Source: JANQPA01 sp964548175 | GTDB taxonomy: Bacteria; Bacteroidota; Bacteroidia; Chitinophagales; Saprospiraceae | Length of the DNA stretch: 64,000 nucleotides | Assembly: GCA_964548175.1 (NCBI GenBank) | Contig: CAZJQS010000007.1 | Location: 1-64,000 of the forward strand | Reading direction: 5' to 3' | Shown here: piece by piece, positions 24,263 to 34,909 of the stretch | How positions within the stretch are numbered: the first letter of the stretch is position 1 | Layout: the number at the start of each line of letters is the position of its first letter | Program-made: the position numbers and the translations under genes | The notes under the pieces: generated by a model | The model's input: the letters and a program-made list of their open reading frames with translations, nothing else | Databases searched by the model: none | What the model was told of the DNA's origin: nothing

Positions 24263-27200
24263 TTATCTCAATTTTATGCCTTTCTTTTTCGGTAGTTTTC
24301 CCTTAAAAATTTCAACGGGGAAATCGAACTTTTTCTTTATCTCCTTTATATCGAAATTAGTCTCACTTTCTACCATAAAGTCAAAGTCGCTTCTCCCTTT
24401 TTTGCCTAATACTTTTTCTTTCAGCTTTACAAATTCCTCCGGAGTATTTTCATCGATCCAGGTACCTTTGGCGTAGCTACCTACCAATGCTACCTTGGCT
24501 TCAGGCACCATTTCTTTGATGGTGTTTTTCACCTCTCTGACTTTATCCTTGATATTTTTTGGCAGGTCGGAAAACTTCTGTGGCCTTCTCTTTTCAACGA
24601 ATGCCGACCACTTATCTTTCTCGGCTTTAGTAGCCGCGACTACAATCACCTCATCGGCGTTAACCAGCGGCGGTTGACGACGTCTTAGCCAGGTATATGG
24701 ATTCTGGCTGCCGATATTGACGGAGGGTTGACAAAGGTTGACTGTTCCAAGTATTTCAATAGCCAGTGAATCTGTACTTACATCTTCGCCATCTATTAAG
24801 ACGGTATTGTGAGTATAGGTGTAGCGGGATCTGTTAGCGCTCAAATCCAGGTCTCCCGAAGAGAGGGTCATTCTAAATCCATCGCATTCAAAATAGGAGA
24901 TGGAAATGAAGTTGGAGTCTTCAGACCGCAAGTTGAAAATGGGACCTTCCTGGAATGCGGCATTGATATTATTGATCACAGCGCTCATTCCGGAAGCTTG
25001 ATATTCCTCTCTGGTGGTCGTAATTACGATTGGATTAGAAGGGGATGCTAACTGGCGGTTGTTAATACTCATTTCATAGAAAGTAATATCGTAATCATTT
25101 CTCGCTTCAAATATTACCTGGTCAATGAAGTCTTTTGTGTCAATCCAGCGGTACTGGGCGGTGACGACATTACCACCACAAGGTAGATTACAGTCGGATT
25201 CTTTTTCACATTCGTTTTCGGTCTGGCAGGCTGTTTTGGAGAAGTTGATAATATTGCCGTTGAAGTCAGTCAGGGTGGTATTTTCCTGATCGATTACGAT
25301 GGTGGCAACTGTTTTTTGCGTTCTTATCCTGGCCATTGACTGTAAAAAGTTAGAAGAAACAGGACTTAGGGCCAGGCTAAGTTCGAAATCATGGCAGGCG
25401 AATCGTTTTATTCTAAAGGTATTGACGCCATAACTTCCCTCTGGATCGTAAGAGAAGGTCAAAAGGTCTCCACTTACAGCATTGAATTCGTCGGCAAATA
25501 ATTGTAGTCTTTGATTCCTGAGGTCGAGGAATGAAAAGACGAAAGGCGCCTGTGGTTCCTGGATCAGATTATTTCCATCCACGATAAGGCCGGTAATGAC
25601 AATAGCATAAGAAGTATTTAAAGCTGAGTCCGGAATCTCCTGATTAAGGAAGGGCGTAATATCGAAGAACCACTCGTAATCACAAGTTTCCACCTCGCCG
25701 TTACACGGTAAATCGCATTCATCTTCTGCACAACAGATGTAGGGTAGGAAAAAATCAGCTATGACCGTTCCGGTAGGAACTTTGAGGATTTGATCTCCCG
25801 TCAGGGTACCAAAAAAGATGTCTCTTTTGGCTTCTGCAAACAAACCCGCACCCGTTCGTCTGGCAAAAAAGCGACTTTCCGCCGTTGTACCTGCACCAGC
25901 ACCCGTTGGAGTAGCATACCGCAAATTGGGATCAACATCAGCAGCAGATTTGAAATTACCAAATGATTCGTTAATTGGACCGAACGCCACTTCAAAGGGA
26001 ATCACGGTTCCATCCGGGAGAGCCGCCCGGACGTGGGAAAACTTTTTATTTAATCTTTGGTCACCAGAAGATATGAAGACTACTATTCCCTTTCCTCTGA
26101 AAGAGGACAAAGGAGCAGTGTAGGTCGCACTGTTACCGTCATCGGTGGTTAGTGCGATAGAGATATTTTTGGCAGGGATCTCATTATATCCGAAATAGGA
26201 CCTGTAATCAATACTTTGAACAATGGCATTGTTAGAAACCGATATCTTTAGCTTGGGGACCAGGGAAAAACCATTGTAAAGTAGCACATTGGTGGATTGG
26301 ATACTGATAGGGGCAATGGTCCCTTTTTCACTAAACACATCAACGCCGAAGGGGTCATCATCATTTCTTAAAAAACCGCCCAGCATCAACACATAGGTAT
26401 TGCCTTCTTCAATGGCGAGTTCGAAGGTGTGCTGTGGAAGTTTTGACAGTTTATCATCTGATGAAATGGTAATGGTATAATTCCCGGAAGGCACTCTTTT
26501 AAAGGGCGTGGCCTGACCAAAACGAAAGTTGTTTTCTCTGATCACTTCAAACTTTCCCCTTTCGAACAGGGTCACTTTGACGCTAGCGAGCTGAGGGTCC
26601 GAAGCATTATGAATGATCTGAACATTCCCATCGCCTGGTTCGGGAGAAGGGCCTCCGCCGCCGTCTCCTGGTTCTATGATTGTTTCATCTACTCCATGAT
26701 AGACCAAAAGCAGCGTCCCTCCTTTGACCACACCAGCTTTGTGTTCAATTCCGGGATGCTCTTTAATGTATCGGCTGAAATTCTTTTTACCTTCTACACC
26801 GGTACCCAGGCTGATGACCTTTATGGGCAGCCTGTTGCCGGCGATTAATTCATTGATCCTGGCTTCGGCCAGTTCTACAGGAAAACCAATGTGTCCTTCT
26901 ACCCTGAAAAAGTTATAGGACTCGGTATCGTATTCGAGCGGGCGTATCACCGGTGGTAAGGTACTATATTGATCGGCACGGTAAGACAAATTATGACGTG
27001 CCGCTCCTAACCTGGTTTTTTTGAAATTCCAAAAGCGAAACAGCGGATGGCTGTCAGAATTTTCATAGTAATAAGGGATGGCTTTGTCGGAAAGCTCAAA
27101 TTTGCCGTAACGACTGGGGGTAATTCTGATATCTTCCGGCTCACCATTCGTGTTTACCTGGAAAAGGGGCGCATCAAAACCCTCAATCATCAGGACGAGT

Positions 27201-28324
27201 CTGCGGTATAGTAGTTTGAACTTTTTAAGTCCCAAACCAGCTCTGTCGAGCGCAACTGAAGGAGTGAAATAATGACGATAGGGAGAAGGGGATACCTGTT
27301 CACTCACCAGCGCGTTATTCAACATCAGGTGCCTGGGGAACCGATCATTGCATAGATGACATTCGCTCAATACCTCCAGCGCAGCGGTCTGAAGCTCTAA
27401 ATAAGCCGCGATCAGATCGCTGAGAAAGTCGTAATAGTATTGGATCCCAATAGATGGACTGGATTGTACGTCAGAAAATATGGATTTTATTTTGTTGGTA
27501 TCGACTGGGCTAGGCTGATCGCTCAGCAAGGGTTGAAAGGCCGTATTGAACGCATCCATGGCATCCGCCACCGGATTGACTTCTGTGGGGTCGAATAAGG
27601 AGTAATAGGCTTCAAAGATGTCTCCCGCCGTTTTCAGATCTGTGGCCGGAACGTCAAACTTTTTCAGGTACTGCGGAGAAATTCGCGTTCTGGTATTGAT
27701 ATAGTTAATGAGGTCTCCTTCCAGCCAGTCGGCATCAAAGCTATTGGCTTCTTTGATGATCGCGATCATGTCCTGCCTGCTGACAAGAAGCTTTCTAACC
27801 ACGAAATCGATGCGGATGCCACCATTTTCACAGCCATCCGGGTCGCAGTTCTTAAGGTCGGTTTCAGGACAGTCAAGGAATAAAAGAACGATCTTATCTT
27901 CCAGGAAATCGGCCGTCAGGGGGTCAGGCTGAAATTCATCATTGACGGCCGGGGTGGGGAAGAGCTCCCAAAAAGTGTATGGGTCACCGGCATCATTGTA
28001 AAATAAGGGGTAAGCATCCTGCGTCAGTGGAAAGTCAAATTCCGCAAAATGGGTGCAGTCTGGATTGGGTTCATCCGGGTAACAGTCTTCATCAGCTATG
28101 CAAATCAGGTAACCATCCGTGGTTACGCCATAACCTGGTGCTATCCTGATGGTATTGGGCGCAGGATTACTCACTTCGAAGCCGCATAAGATGCCAACAC
28201 CGATCAGTTTGGTGCGTGTGAGCCGGATCTGCTCATCCAGAAAATTAAACCTTCCGTTTAGCTGCTCTGCCGTCAATACCTGAGCTGCTTCAAATTTCGT
28301 ATAGCTATGAATTGTTGCCTTCAT
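24263..28324 (-). CDS. large eCIS baseplate/fibre-like protein with C-terminal nucleotidyltransferase domain
   Basis: A 1353-residue protein. The N-terminus (about 1-110, VLTAEQLNGRFNFLDEQ, GYGVTTDGYLI) is a segment I associate with large eCIS proteins encoded after the baseplate genes. Two beta domains at about 563-790 resemble DUF4397 (NVQIIHNASDP). Two further related modules carry paired-cysteine motifs CDLPCNGEVETCDYEW and CNLPCGGNVVTAQYRW. The last about 100 residues form a minimal nucleotidyltransferase: GSYAKGTW near 1281, SDFDFMVE near 1311, and VEIF as the likely third acidic strand, ending in a lysine-rich tail. The gene overlaps the upstream baseplate gene by 20 nt. Its place matches Afp13-type fibre genes, so a fibre or cargo with an enzymatic tip is possible. 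Confidence 0.82.
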   Translation of the reverse strand: MKATIHSYTKFEAAQVLTAEQLNGRFNFLDEQIRLTRTKLIGVGILCGFEVSNPAPNTIRIAPGYGVTTDGYLICIADEDCYPDEPNPDCTHFAEFDFPLTQDAYPLFYNDAGDPYTFWELFPTPAVNDEFQPDPLTADFLEDKIVLLFLDCPETDLKNCDPDGCENGGIRIDFVVRKLLVSRQDMIAIIKEANSFDADWLEGDLINYINTRTRISPQYLKKFDVPATDLKTAGDIFEAYYSLFDPTEVNPVADAMDAFNTAFQPLLSDQPSPVDTNKIKSIFSDVQSSPSIGIQYYYDFLSDLIAAYLELQTAALEVLSECHLCNDRFPRHLMLNNALVSEQVSPSPYRHYFTPSVALDRAGLGLKKFKLLYRRLVLMIEGFDAPLFQVNTNGEPEDIRITPSRYGKFELSDKAIPYYYENSDSHPLFRFWNFKKTRLGAARHNLSYRADQYSTLPPVIRPLEYDTESYNFFRVEGHIGFPVELAEARINELIAGNRLPIKVISLGTGVEGKKNFSRYIKEHPGIEHKAGVVKGGTLLLVYHGVDETIIEPGDGGGGPSPEPGDGNVQIIHNASDPQLASVKVTLFERGKFEVIRENNFRFGQATPFKRVPSGNYTITISSDDKLSKLPQHTFELAIEEGNTYVLMLGGFLRNDDDPFGVDVFSEKGTIAPISIQSTNVLLYNGFSLVPKLKISVSNNAIVQSIDYRSYFGYNEIPAKNISIALTTDDGNSATYTAPLSSFRGKGIVVFISSGDQRLNKKFSHVRAALPDGTVIPFEVAFGPINESFGNFKSAADVDPNLRYATPTGAGAGTTAESRFFARRTGAGLFAEAKRDIFFGTLTGDQILKVPTGTVIADFFLPYICCAEDECDLPCNGEVETCDYEWFFDITPFLNQEIPDSALNTSYAIVITGLIVDGNNLIQEPQAPFVFSFLDLRNQRLQLFADEFNAVSGDLLTFSYDPEGSYGVNTFRIKRFACHDFELSLALSPVSSNFLQSMARIRTQKTVATIVIDQENTTLTDFNGNIINFSKTACQTENECEKESDCNLPCGGNVVTAQYRWIDTKDFIDQVIFEARNDYDITFYEMSINNRQLASPSNPIVITTTREEYQASGMSAVINNINAAFQEGPIFNLRSEDSNFISISYFECDGFRMTLSSGDLDLSANRSRYTYTHNTVLIDGEDVSTDSLAIEILGTVNLCQPSVNIGSQNPYTWLRRRQPPLVNADEVIVVAATKAEKDKWSAFVEKRRPQKFSDLPKNIKDKVREVKNTIKEMVPEAKVALVGSYAKGTWIDENTPEEFVKLKEKVLGKKGRSDFDFMVESETNFDIKEIKKKFDFPVEIFKGKLPKKKGIKLR

Positions 28325-31300
28325 CTTCTTTGGCCTTAGATGTTCCTAAAATGGTTTGATTAAGTAAAATGGGGTTGTCATCATTGCCGTCTTCACAATC
28401 GTGTAGTTTGGCTTCGGGGTACACAGTACGTAATGCTTCTAGTATGTCGATTAGGTCGGCCAGGAGAGTGGGGTCCTGGTCTTCATCATCATTATATTGA
28501 TCCAGTAGCCAGGCCTTATAAGCCTGTTGGAGTTGCATGAATTGTTCCTTCCCTGGCCAGCAGATCTTGAGGGCGATGTGTGCCGGCGTTTCCAGGCGAG
28601 CCGTTCTTTCAACAAATCGCCGGAAATCAATATTCCAAAATCTGGAGGGCCAGCTGGGAAGCACCAGCGTGATCCTGAAGGAGTAAGGGTCTTCTTCTCC
28701 GCAGAATTCGCAATCCTCATCCAAACAAACCGTCATCAAACGATCGCCTGCTCTTTTGGGTCGCAGTAGAATGTGTTCGAACAGAAAAATTCTTTCGTCG
28801 TCCAGTAAGAACAGGATCTCCTCTATTGCAGCATCTCTTTCCTCCGTAGTTGTGAAGTATTGAAATCTCCGGGCTACCTGATTGCCTTCTTCATCCATGA
28901 TGACAAACCAATAGGTATCCGATACGGTGGTTCGCAGATCATAATTCGCACGGTCCTTTGCCAGTTCAACTACCTTTTCTGCTGCTTCCCTGGCTTCGTC
29001 GTCTGTCGCAAAGGTTACTCCCTGTGGGGTGCTCAAAAGAGTGGTGCCGGTATCGGTGTTATTAATTTTAAATTTTGCATTGGGTTCGGTGGGATCAATG
29101 ACGATTTCGGTCTGACAAACATTTCGCCTGAGGAAATAGTCAATGCCCAACAGGCGGCTGAGTCTTTTTTGTAAACCGGAAACATTGTCCGTATCCCAAA
29201 TGTCCGGCTCAAAATCGGGCGGAGGCATTGCCACCGGCCGAAGGCCCGTGTAATCAAATGCTTTTGCCCGCTGACTGCTGATGATGGGATAATCTTTGAG
29301 AAATGCTCTCTTATCGTCGATCAGCTCTAATTTATCTTTGGCTTTACCTTCCACGTCAAATAGCAGTAAGGTATATGCTGTGAACTGCTCCGAAAACCTG
29401 GCCATCAGGTGGTCCAGAAATCGGTTTCTCCTGTCGTAAAAAATATCTTCATTCTCAATTAAAGAGGACCAGGTTTTTTGATGTCCTTCCGATGCCGCAG
29501 TAGCTCCTTGTGAGAATACGCGCTCCAACGTAAAGAAGGGATGTTCCGGATCCGCGGGATCTACCTCTTCACGATAAATGGAGGAAGTGTCGGCAAAATC
29601 TTTCACAAATTGGGCAAAGTAAGTCTGGCGGAGGTCCTTTTTAAAAGAAAACAGATTTTTAGCTTCTGATAAAAGGGCCAGGTAATTGCCCAGGATCTGA
29701 TCAAAGAAAAGCAAAAAGGCCTTCAACTGCTTGTTTTGAGCCAATCGTACGGTTGAGGTGCTGGATGGGGCCAGCTCATTATACCCAAGACCATAAGCAG
29801 TCGGGAAGTCATGCTGGACAGAGGTGTAGTCTTGTACGTCTACAAAGGTTCCCGAAGGAAAAGGAAGATCCAGATTGCCTCCCTTGATCTTGGCTTTTTC
29901 TTCTACTGCTTTGAGGAACCTCAACGTATCCAGGGTTTCTTGTTCATTGGCTAGGAAGGGCAGGCCGGATTTGAAAAACAACACCTTCGACTTGTCAATA
30001 TTTAACCTGGGCTTGTGATTGGGGCTGATGGACAGGCACCAATCTTCACTAGGAAGAATGGGAAGGCCGTCATCGGTGTACTTAGTCAACTGAACGTTTT
30101 CTACCGTTGCTACACCCGGAATATCCATGATAAGATTGATCAGATCGGATACCCGGACTTCAGACCTTAGGTCCGTATTTTTTAGTTCATCGGTATCTAT
30201 GAAACCATGCTCTAGAGGTGGGCCTTCAAAAATATCGTCCGTGCTTTTTTTGGCGTCCAGCAGCTCTTCCAGCGAGTAAAATTTTACAGAGGGTTGGAAA
30301 TATTTTTCAATTTCAAAATATATCCGGGCCAGCACTGTTTCGATATCGGCTTCGGGAAGTAGCGAAATATCTGCACAAAAGCCCACATCTTCTACCCCAA
30401 TGCTGGAGAGGCTGAAAAAGTCTTCACACAAATTGCGATTGGCATGTAACCTTTTTAAGGATTCATCCACAATGCTTTTTATGAGTTGCAGGCGAAGCTG
30501 AAAGGCCCCCATAATGCTGTTGTCGTCAGTCCTGGTCAGCTCAGTATCCAGCCAGTTTTGGAGATCGGTGATCAGGGGGTCAAAATCATTGGGTTTGTCC
30601 ACAAATACAAGATCTACTTCATTAAAAGCAATGGTTTCGGTTCCCGAATCCAGTTCCACCTCAAAGTCGATCAGCCAACGCTCACCTGCGCTGTCGGGAG
30701 TCAGCTGGTTAAGGCTGATACTGGTGATGGGGAGGGTAAAAAAAGAGGCTTCTACGTCTTCCCATTTGGGAAAAGCTAAGGAGACTTTCAAATTGAGTAG
30801 ATCTCCCGAAGGAAATATGAAAAACAGTTTATTGTCGTTTAGGTCGCTGAATTGATCATCCGGGGAAAACTCCAGAAAAACATCGTAAAGTCCTCTCAGC
30901 AAAACGGGATGATCGGTTTGATCATAAGTCAGTCGATCCTCCAGGCAATCGGCAAAAATATCCTGTTCTAATTTCGGAACGTTGGGGTCAAGCCAGGCAT
31001 TGTTGACGCCCTCAATGTCAATGAGCAATTTGCGGTAATCCGTCATGGTCAGTGGCCCATTGTGCAGGATGGATCTGGCTGAGAACAGCTCTTCAGAGCC
31101 GTCACTGTCCCTGCTGGCGATCAGATCCTTGATTTTAAATTTGGAGCGATAGGAGAGGTCTGTCAAGGCATAACAGAGCACCTCCATAATGCTTATTCCC
31201 GGATCGTGGGTATTGAAGTCCGTCCAGGTCTGGGTGCCCAGCGATTCGAGATATTTTATGCCGGCCTGGCGCAGCCGTTCATAGTCCTGTCCGACAGGAA

Positions 31301-31337
31301 GTTTAGGATTTTTCGATATGGTTAAAATCTGCTCCAT
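28305..31337 (-). CDS. eCIS baseplate wedge protein (Afp12-like)
   Basis: A 1010-residue structural protein. The N-terminal motif TQTWTDFNTHDPGISIMEVL with CYALTDLSYR is the signature shared by baseplate proteins of the J/gp6-gp7 type in contractile tails. The C-terminus contains FRRFVERTARLETPAHIALK, common in the eCIS Afp12-like group. With the neighbouring 1186-aa protein it should build the ring around the spike. The gene starts 9 nt after the end of the 1186-aa gene and its 3' end overlaps the next gene by 20 nt. Confidence 0.85.
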   Translation of the reverse strand: MEQILTISKNPKLPVGQDYERLRQAGIKYLESLGTQTWTDFNTHDPGISIMEVLCYALTDLSYRSKFKIKDLIASRDSDGSEELFSARSILHNGPLTMTDYRKLLIDIEGVNNAWLDPNVPKLEQDIFADCLEDRLTYDQTDHPVLLRGLYDVFLEFSPDDQFSDLNDNKLFFIFPSGDLLNLKVSLAFPKWEDVEASFFTLPITSISLNQLTPDSAGERWLIDFEVELDSGTETIAFNEVDLVFVDKPNDFDPLITDLQNWLDTELTRTDDNSIMGAFQLRLQLIKSIVDESLKRLHANRNLCEDFFSLSSIGVEDVGFCADISLLPEADIETVLARIYFEIEKYFQPSVKFYSLEELLDAKKSTDDIFEGPPLEHGFIDTDELKNTDLRSEVRVSDLINLIMDIPGVATVENVQLTKYTDDGLPILPSEDWCLSISPNHKPRLNIDKSKVLFFKSGLPFLANEQETLDTLRFLKAVEEKAKIKGGNLDLPFPSGTFVDVQDYTSVQHDFPTAYGLGYNELAPSSTSTVRLAQNKQLKAFLLFFDQILGNYLALLSEAKNLFSFKKDLRQTYFAQFVKDFADTSSIYREEVDPADPEHPFFTLERVFSQGATAASEGHQKTWSSLIENEDIFYDRRNRFLDHLMARFSEQFTAYTLLLFDVEGKAKDKLELIDDKRAFLKDYPIISSQRAKAFDYTGLRPVAMPPPDFEPDIWDTDNVSGLQKRLSRLLGIDYFLRRNVCQTEIVIDPTEPNAKFKINNTDTGTTLLSTPQGVTFATDDEAREAAEKVVELAKDRANYDLRTTVSDTYWFVIMDEEGNQVARRFQYFTTTEERDAAIEEILFLLDDERIFLFEHILLRPKRAGDRLMTVCLDEDCEFCGEEDPYSFRITLVLPSWPSRFWNIDFRRFVERTARLETPAHIALKICWPGKEQFMQLQQAYKAWLLDQYNDDEDQDPTLLADLIDILEALRTVYPEAKLHDCEDGNDDNPILLNQTILGTSKAKEDEGNNS

Positions 31338-31346
31338 AAGATTTTA

Positions 31347-34300
31347 CTAACAGGGATCAGGTAAATGGAAAACGTGTTGGATATGGGAAACCAGGATCGC
31401 ACTTGCATTGTCTACGACCGCTTCCTTCACCTCGTTTTCAATTCCATTGACGATCTGTTTCAATTTGAAATCCGTTAAATAATCTACATAAGGGCGTTCT
31501 TCGATAAAATCGATTATGGTTGACGCGTGCCATTTTCCTCCAAAAGCAATCGTCCTCTGCTGGGAAAATGCCCAGGGAGACAGGTAGCTGATCAACTCTT
31601 CTTCGAGCCTGTTTTCGTAGGTAGTCCGGTCGAGTTCCCCCTGAAAGGTGATTTTGCATTCCACTTTCAATTCGTTGAATTCTGGGTTGCGTACATGTAA
31701 CTTCACGAAGGGGGAAACATATTTCAAGACGAATTTTTCAATTCGCTTCAGCAAGCCCAAACTGGTGTAGGGCTTCAGGCGATCCGCCAATTCTGTGGAT
31801 CGTATCCGCGCAATGGGAATGATCAGCACATGACCGGGGGCCAGCTCGTTGTATTTAAATTCGGTGGTGGCGCCTATGGCTTCTTTCTGAGTATGGCTGA
31901 TGCACTTAACCAGAAAGATTTCGGGGAAATTTTCCAGGATCATTCTTTCGTAATCCCACATCGTGACACAGCGCTTTTTGTGGCGCAGTCGTTCGCTGAC
32001 CCTGGTGTAATACCTGGCGTTGCTCTCAAGCCCCTGCCCTCCAAAAGTCGGATACAATTGCTCCACCTTTTTGACTTGAGGCACTCTTTTTTCCAATTTA
32101 TTGATACTACCTGCTTCGAGGGGTGTTCCCAGAAAACTGAGATTGTTCTTATTATTTTTAAAAACACTTAAAACGGCCTGGGCATGGATGCCCAGGTGTC
32201 TGCACACCAGGTCTATGTCTTCGTTGACCCCTGCTTTTATCCAAAGCAGGCCATTTGCTAAGAGGGTATTATTAGTGGTAGCTTCTTTTGGAAGGGTAAA
32301 AGTGATGATCCCGGAATTGATCAGTCCGTCGGTACTATCCGCCACTTCTTCTTTTTTGAAGGGAACCCACACATTATTGGATAAGAAGCTCCATTTGACG
32401 TGATCCTCCGGTTTTTCTTTTAAAGGGTTGGCGCTTCCTTCTACGATCTGGAACAAAATGGCCACTTTCTGCAGCGCTTTAAGATTTTCCAGCCCGATGA
32501 AGAGCTCGCCTTCGTTATTGCCTTCCTGGTAAAATTGAGGCAGACAATACACATTCTTGTCTTCTCTTAATATTTTGGGATGTTGCTCGGCTTCACCAAA
32601 TGGACCTACATGAAAGTACTGAAGGACCCGGTTTTTATAATTAGTACCTGAATTCAGAGACCAGGTGCCGGTAGAGGCGGTATAATTGAAATAAATTTCT
32701 TCTACTTCCGGAGTGTAAGGATCATCTAATATATCGCCGGTTCCTAAGGTGGCGTCTTCTTTCGCTTTTTCTACCAAATTAACGATCAATTGTTTTTGCT
32801 TGGCAATATGGCCGAAATCTCCTGAAAGCTTTAGTCTAATGAAACCACTGCGCGAGGTATTTTGAAAGTTAAGATTTTCAACGTAGTTGGTTTCTGTCTT
32901 TGGAAAACCTTCTGAATTGTTGACGGTAATGGTTCGCGAACTGCCATCAAAAGGTTTTTCCGATGCGTCATTCGACAGGGAACCGTTCTTCCAGATGCCC
33001 TTTTCCAGAAAGTTCAGACTGAAGCTTGGATTACTGGCAGAATTATTAAAGGGATATCTGACCTTACCGGCTCCGGGATAGTTCTTCCATCTTAACCCTA
33101 CAGATAGACCTGTAAGTGGCTTACTGAATATTTCATTACTACCCAGGATGATAGCATTTCCGGATTTAGGAAGCGCTCCAAAAGCCAGGAAGGGCTGAGA
33201 AGGGTCTTGGGGACCTGCATCGGTAGATACGGCAATCGATTTGAAATCGTCGACATCAATGGTAAGGTTGATATTAGAGAGCGCCTTTCTTCTTAATTTT
33301 TTTAGTACGTCATGAAAACCACCATTTTTTTCATTTTTCAATAGGATCTTTACGATTGGATGGGAGGTATCAAATTGCCCACCGTGGATCTCTTTGCTGT
33401 AGGGTAAAATAGCCGGCTGATCGCCTTCAAGTTCTACATTGATCTTAATTTTAAAATTATCGTCCCTTGTCACTGTTGCATTATTGACCGTCAACCAGCC
33501 CTCTTCTGTAGTGAACATCAAAATGAAATTGCCGGACAACTGGGTGTTGACCAGCTGATGAGCCTGCTTAAAGGTCAGAAGGATATCGATGGTCCGTGTA
33601 CCTTCCTGCAAAAAGAGCAGTTTGGAAGCCAGGGCAAAGCCCAACTCACCCAGGGGACGATCGGTATTGCCGAAGGTATCCCAGCCAATCACTCCCTCCG
33701 GGTTATCGGCGCCCAGGCCATCAAAAGAATTGGCTACCGGCCCGATGTAGGGTAGGTATTGATCGTTCGGATCAAAATAGATCTGTTTGATCTCCTTAAC
33801 GGTTGCTTTATTTAGAGCTGTTGCCTGAAGCGTTGCAAAGTTAATGGGATTACCAGAAGGGTCTTTTCCCGCTTTTAAAAGCGTATCAGCATTCAGGGGA
33901 TAATTGTCTGTCGGTTTTGATAAGGTAAACGTGACATTTGCTCTTGCCGGCGAGGGAGGCTTGCGATTCATTCTAAGCACCTCCTTGTAATAAAAATCGA
34001 GATGCCGCTTCGTAAAGGTGTTCAGTTCCTTTTTGCTTTCGTTATACAGCTTAAGAAAAGCAATAAACAAAGCCATATTGGGTGCATGTGCGGGCCATTC
34101 GGTAAGCGTTTCCTTTAAAAAACGGGCAGCCGTTCTTCTTGCCTGGGCCAGCCCTTCCAGCATGGCCGTTACTGCAGAGACCAATAAGTTATAGGAAGCA
34201 GCATAGCGAATCCGTTCTTCATTCGAAAGTAATGGATCTCCGAAGGGGGCTGCGTCGGCGGTAGTGGCCGACAAAAAGGAAGGCCAGTCCGGATGATCCT

Positions 34301-34907
34301 CAGAGGTCCACAGCCTGGAAAAACCCTTTTCAAGGATGACGGCAGACAGCTTCCACTCAACAGGTGGTTGTTCGGGGATGTCCGTTGCTGAATCATCGAT
34401 CAATCCCTCACTGACTGCTCCTTTGTAGTAGGAGAGCAAACGGCCGAATCGAGTGGTAAAGGTAGAGCGGATCTGGTTTTGTAATTGAGTCTTGAGTCCT
34501 GTTTTCTCGGGAAGAAGCTGTTGGTACCTGTCCAAAAGGGCGCACTGGGTGAAAATAAAGTCGAAAATGAATTTGAGGTTCTTTTCAGGTTCAACAGCGG
34601 GAAGGTCTGTAAGATTAAGCCAGCGCTGGTCCATGAACTTGTAGTATCGCTGAATAGGCCAATTGACTATTTCTGCAATGATAACGGAGACGTCTCTATC
34701 AAAGAAATTCTGCCAATCTCCGTCTTCTTCACCATTGATATTGACAAATTTCAAATGACGGGCCAGGTTCTGGGCAAACAGCAAATAATCTGCCATGGTT
34801 TTTTCGTCCAGCTGAACGAAAGTGGGGTCGATGCTCTTCAGCATCCGGCTGTTTTGATCGGTGCCGTCCAGGATTAAAGGATGTTTATATGTGCATTTTT
34901 GGGACAT
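31347..34907 (-). CDS. eCIS baseplate J-like protein (Afp11-like)
   Basis: An 1186-residue baseplate protein. The C-terminal region (about 960-1180) carries the baseplate-J/gp6 pattern: RYYTRVSERLRHKKRCVTMWDYERMIL-type residues, then a domain with VKLHVRNPEFNELKVECKI and SPWAFSQQR. The N-terminal 300 residues are helical and specific to eCIS homologues. It starts 2 nt after the gp25 gene. By analogy to T4 gp6 and Afp11 it forms the wedge ring that triggers sheath contraction. Confidence 0.87.
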   Translation of the reverse strand: MSQKCTYKHPLILDGTDQNSRMLKSIDPTFVQLDEKTMADYLLFAQNLARHLKFVNINGEEDGDWQNFFDRDVSVIIAEIVNWPIQRYYKFMDQRWLNLTDLPAVEPEKNLKFIFDFIFTQCALLDRYQQLLPEKTGLKTQLQNQIRSTFTTRFGRLLSYYKGAVSEGLIDDSATDIPEQPPVEWKLSAVILEKGFSRLWTSEDHPDWPSFLSATTADAAPFGDPLLSNEERIRYAASYNLLVSAVTAMLEGLAQARRTAARFLKETLTEWPAHAPNMALFIAFLKLYNESKKELNTFTKRHLDFYYKEVLRMNRKPPSPARANVTFTLSKPTDNYPLNADTLLKAGKDPSGNPINFATLQATALNKATVKEIKQIYFDPNDQYLPYIGPVANSFDGLGADNPEGVIGWDTFGNTDRPLGELGFALASKLLFLQEGTRTIDILLTFKQAHQLVNTQLSGNFILMFTTEEGWLTVNNATVTRDDNFKIKINVELEGDQPAILPYSKEIHGGQFDTSHPIVKILLKNEKNGGFHDVLKKLRRKALSNINLTIDVDDFKSIAVSTDAGPQDPSQPFLAFGALPKSGNAIILGSNEIFSKPLTGLSVGLRWKNYPGAGKVRYPFNNSASNPSFSLNFLEKGIWKNGSLSNDASEKPFDGSSRTITVNNSEGFPKTETNYVENLNFQNTSRSGFIRLKLSGDFGHIAKQKQLIVNLVEKAKEDATLGTGDILDDPYTPEVEEIYFNYTASTGTWSLNSGTNYKNRVLQYFHVGPFGEAEQHPKILREDKNVYCLPQFYQEGNNEGELFIGLENLKALQKVAILFQIVEGSANPLKEKPEDHVKWSFLSNNVWVPFKKEEVADSTDGLINSGIITFTLPKEATTNNTLLANGLLWIKAGVNEDIDLVCRHLGIHAQAVLSVFKNNKNNLSFLGTPLEAGSINKLEKRVPQVKKVEQLYPTFGGQGLESNARYYTRVSERLRHKKRCVTMWDYERMILENFPEIFLVKCISHTQKEAIGATTEFKYNELAPGHVLIIPIARIRSTELADRLKPYTSLGLLKRIEKFVLKYVSPFVKLHVRNPEFNELKVECKITFQGELDRTTYENRLEEELISYLSPWAFSQQRTIAFGGKWHASTIIDFIEERPYVDYLTDFKLKQIVNGIENEVKEAVVDNASAILVSHIQHVFHLPDPC

Positions 34908-34909
34908 AA

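Noticed and set aside
24241..24264. Terminator inside the eCIS operon
   Set aside because: The T-run follows the stem on the plus strand, while the genes are transcribed on the minus strand.
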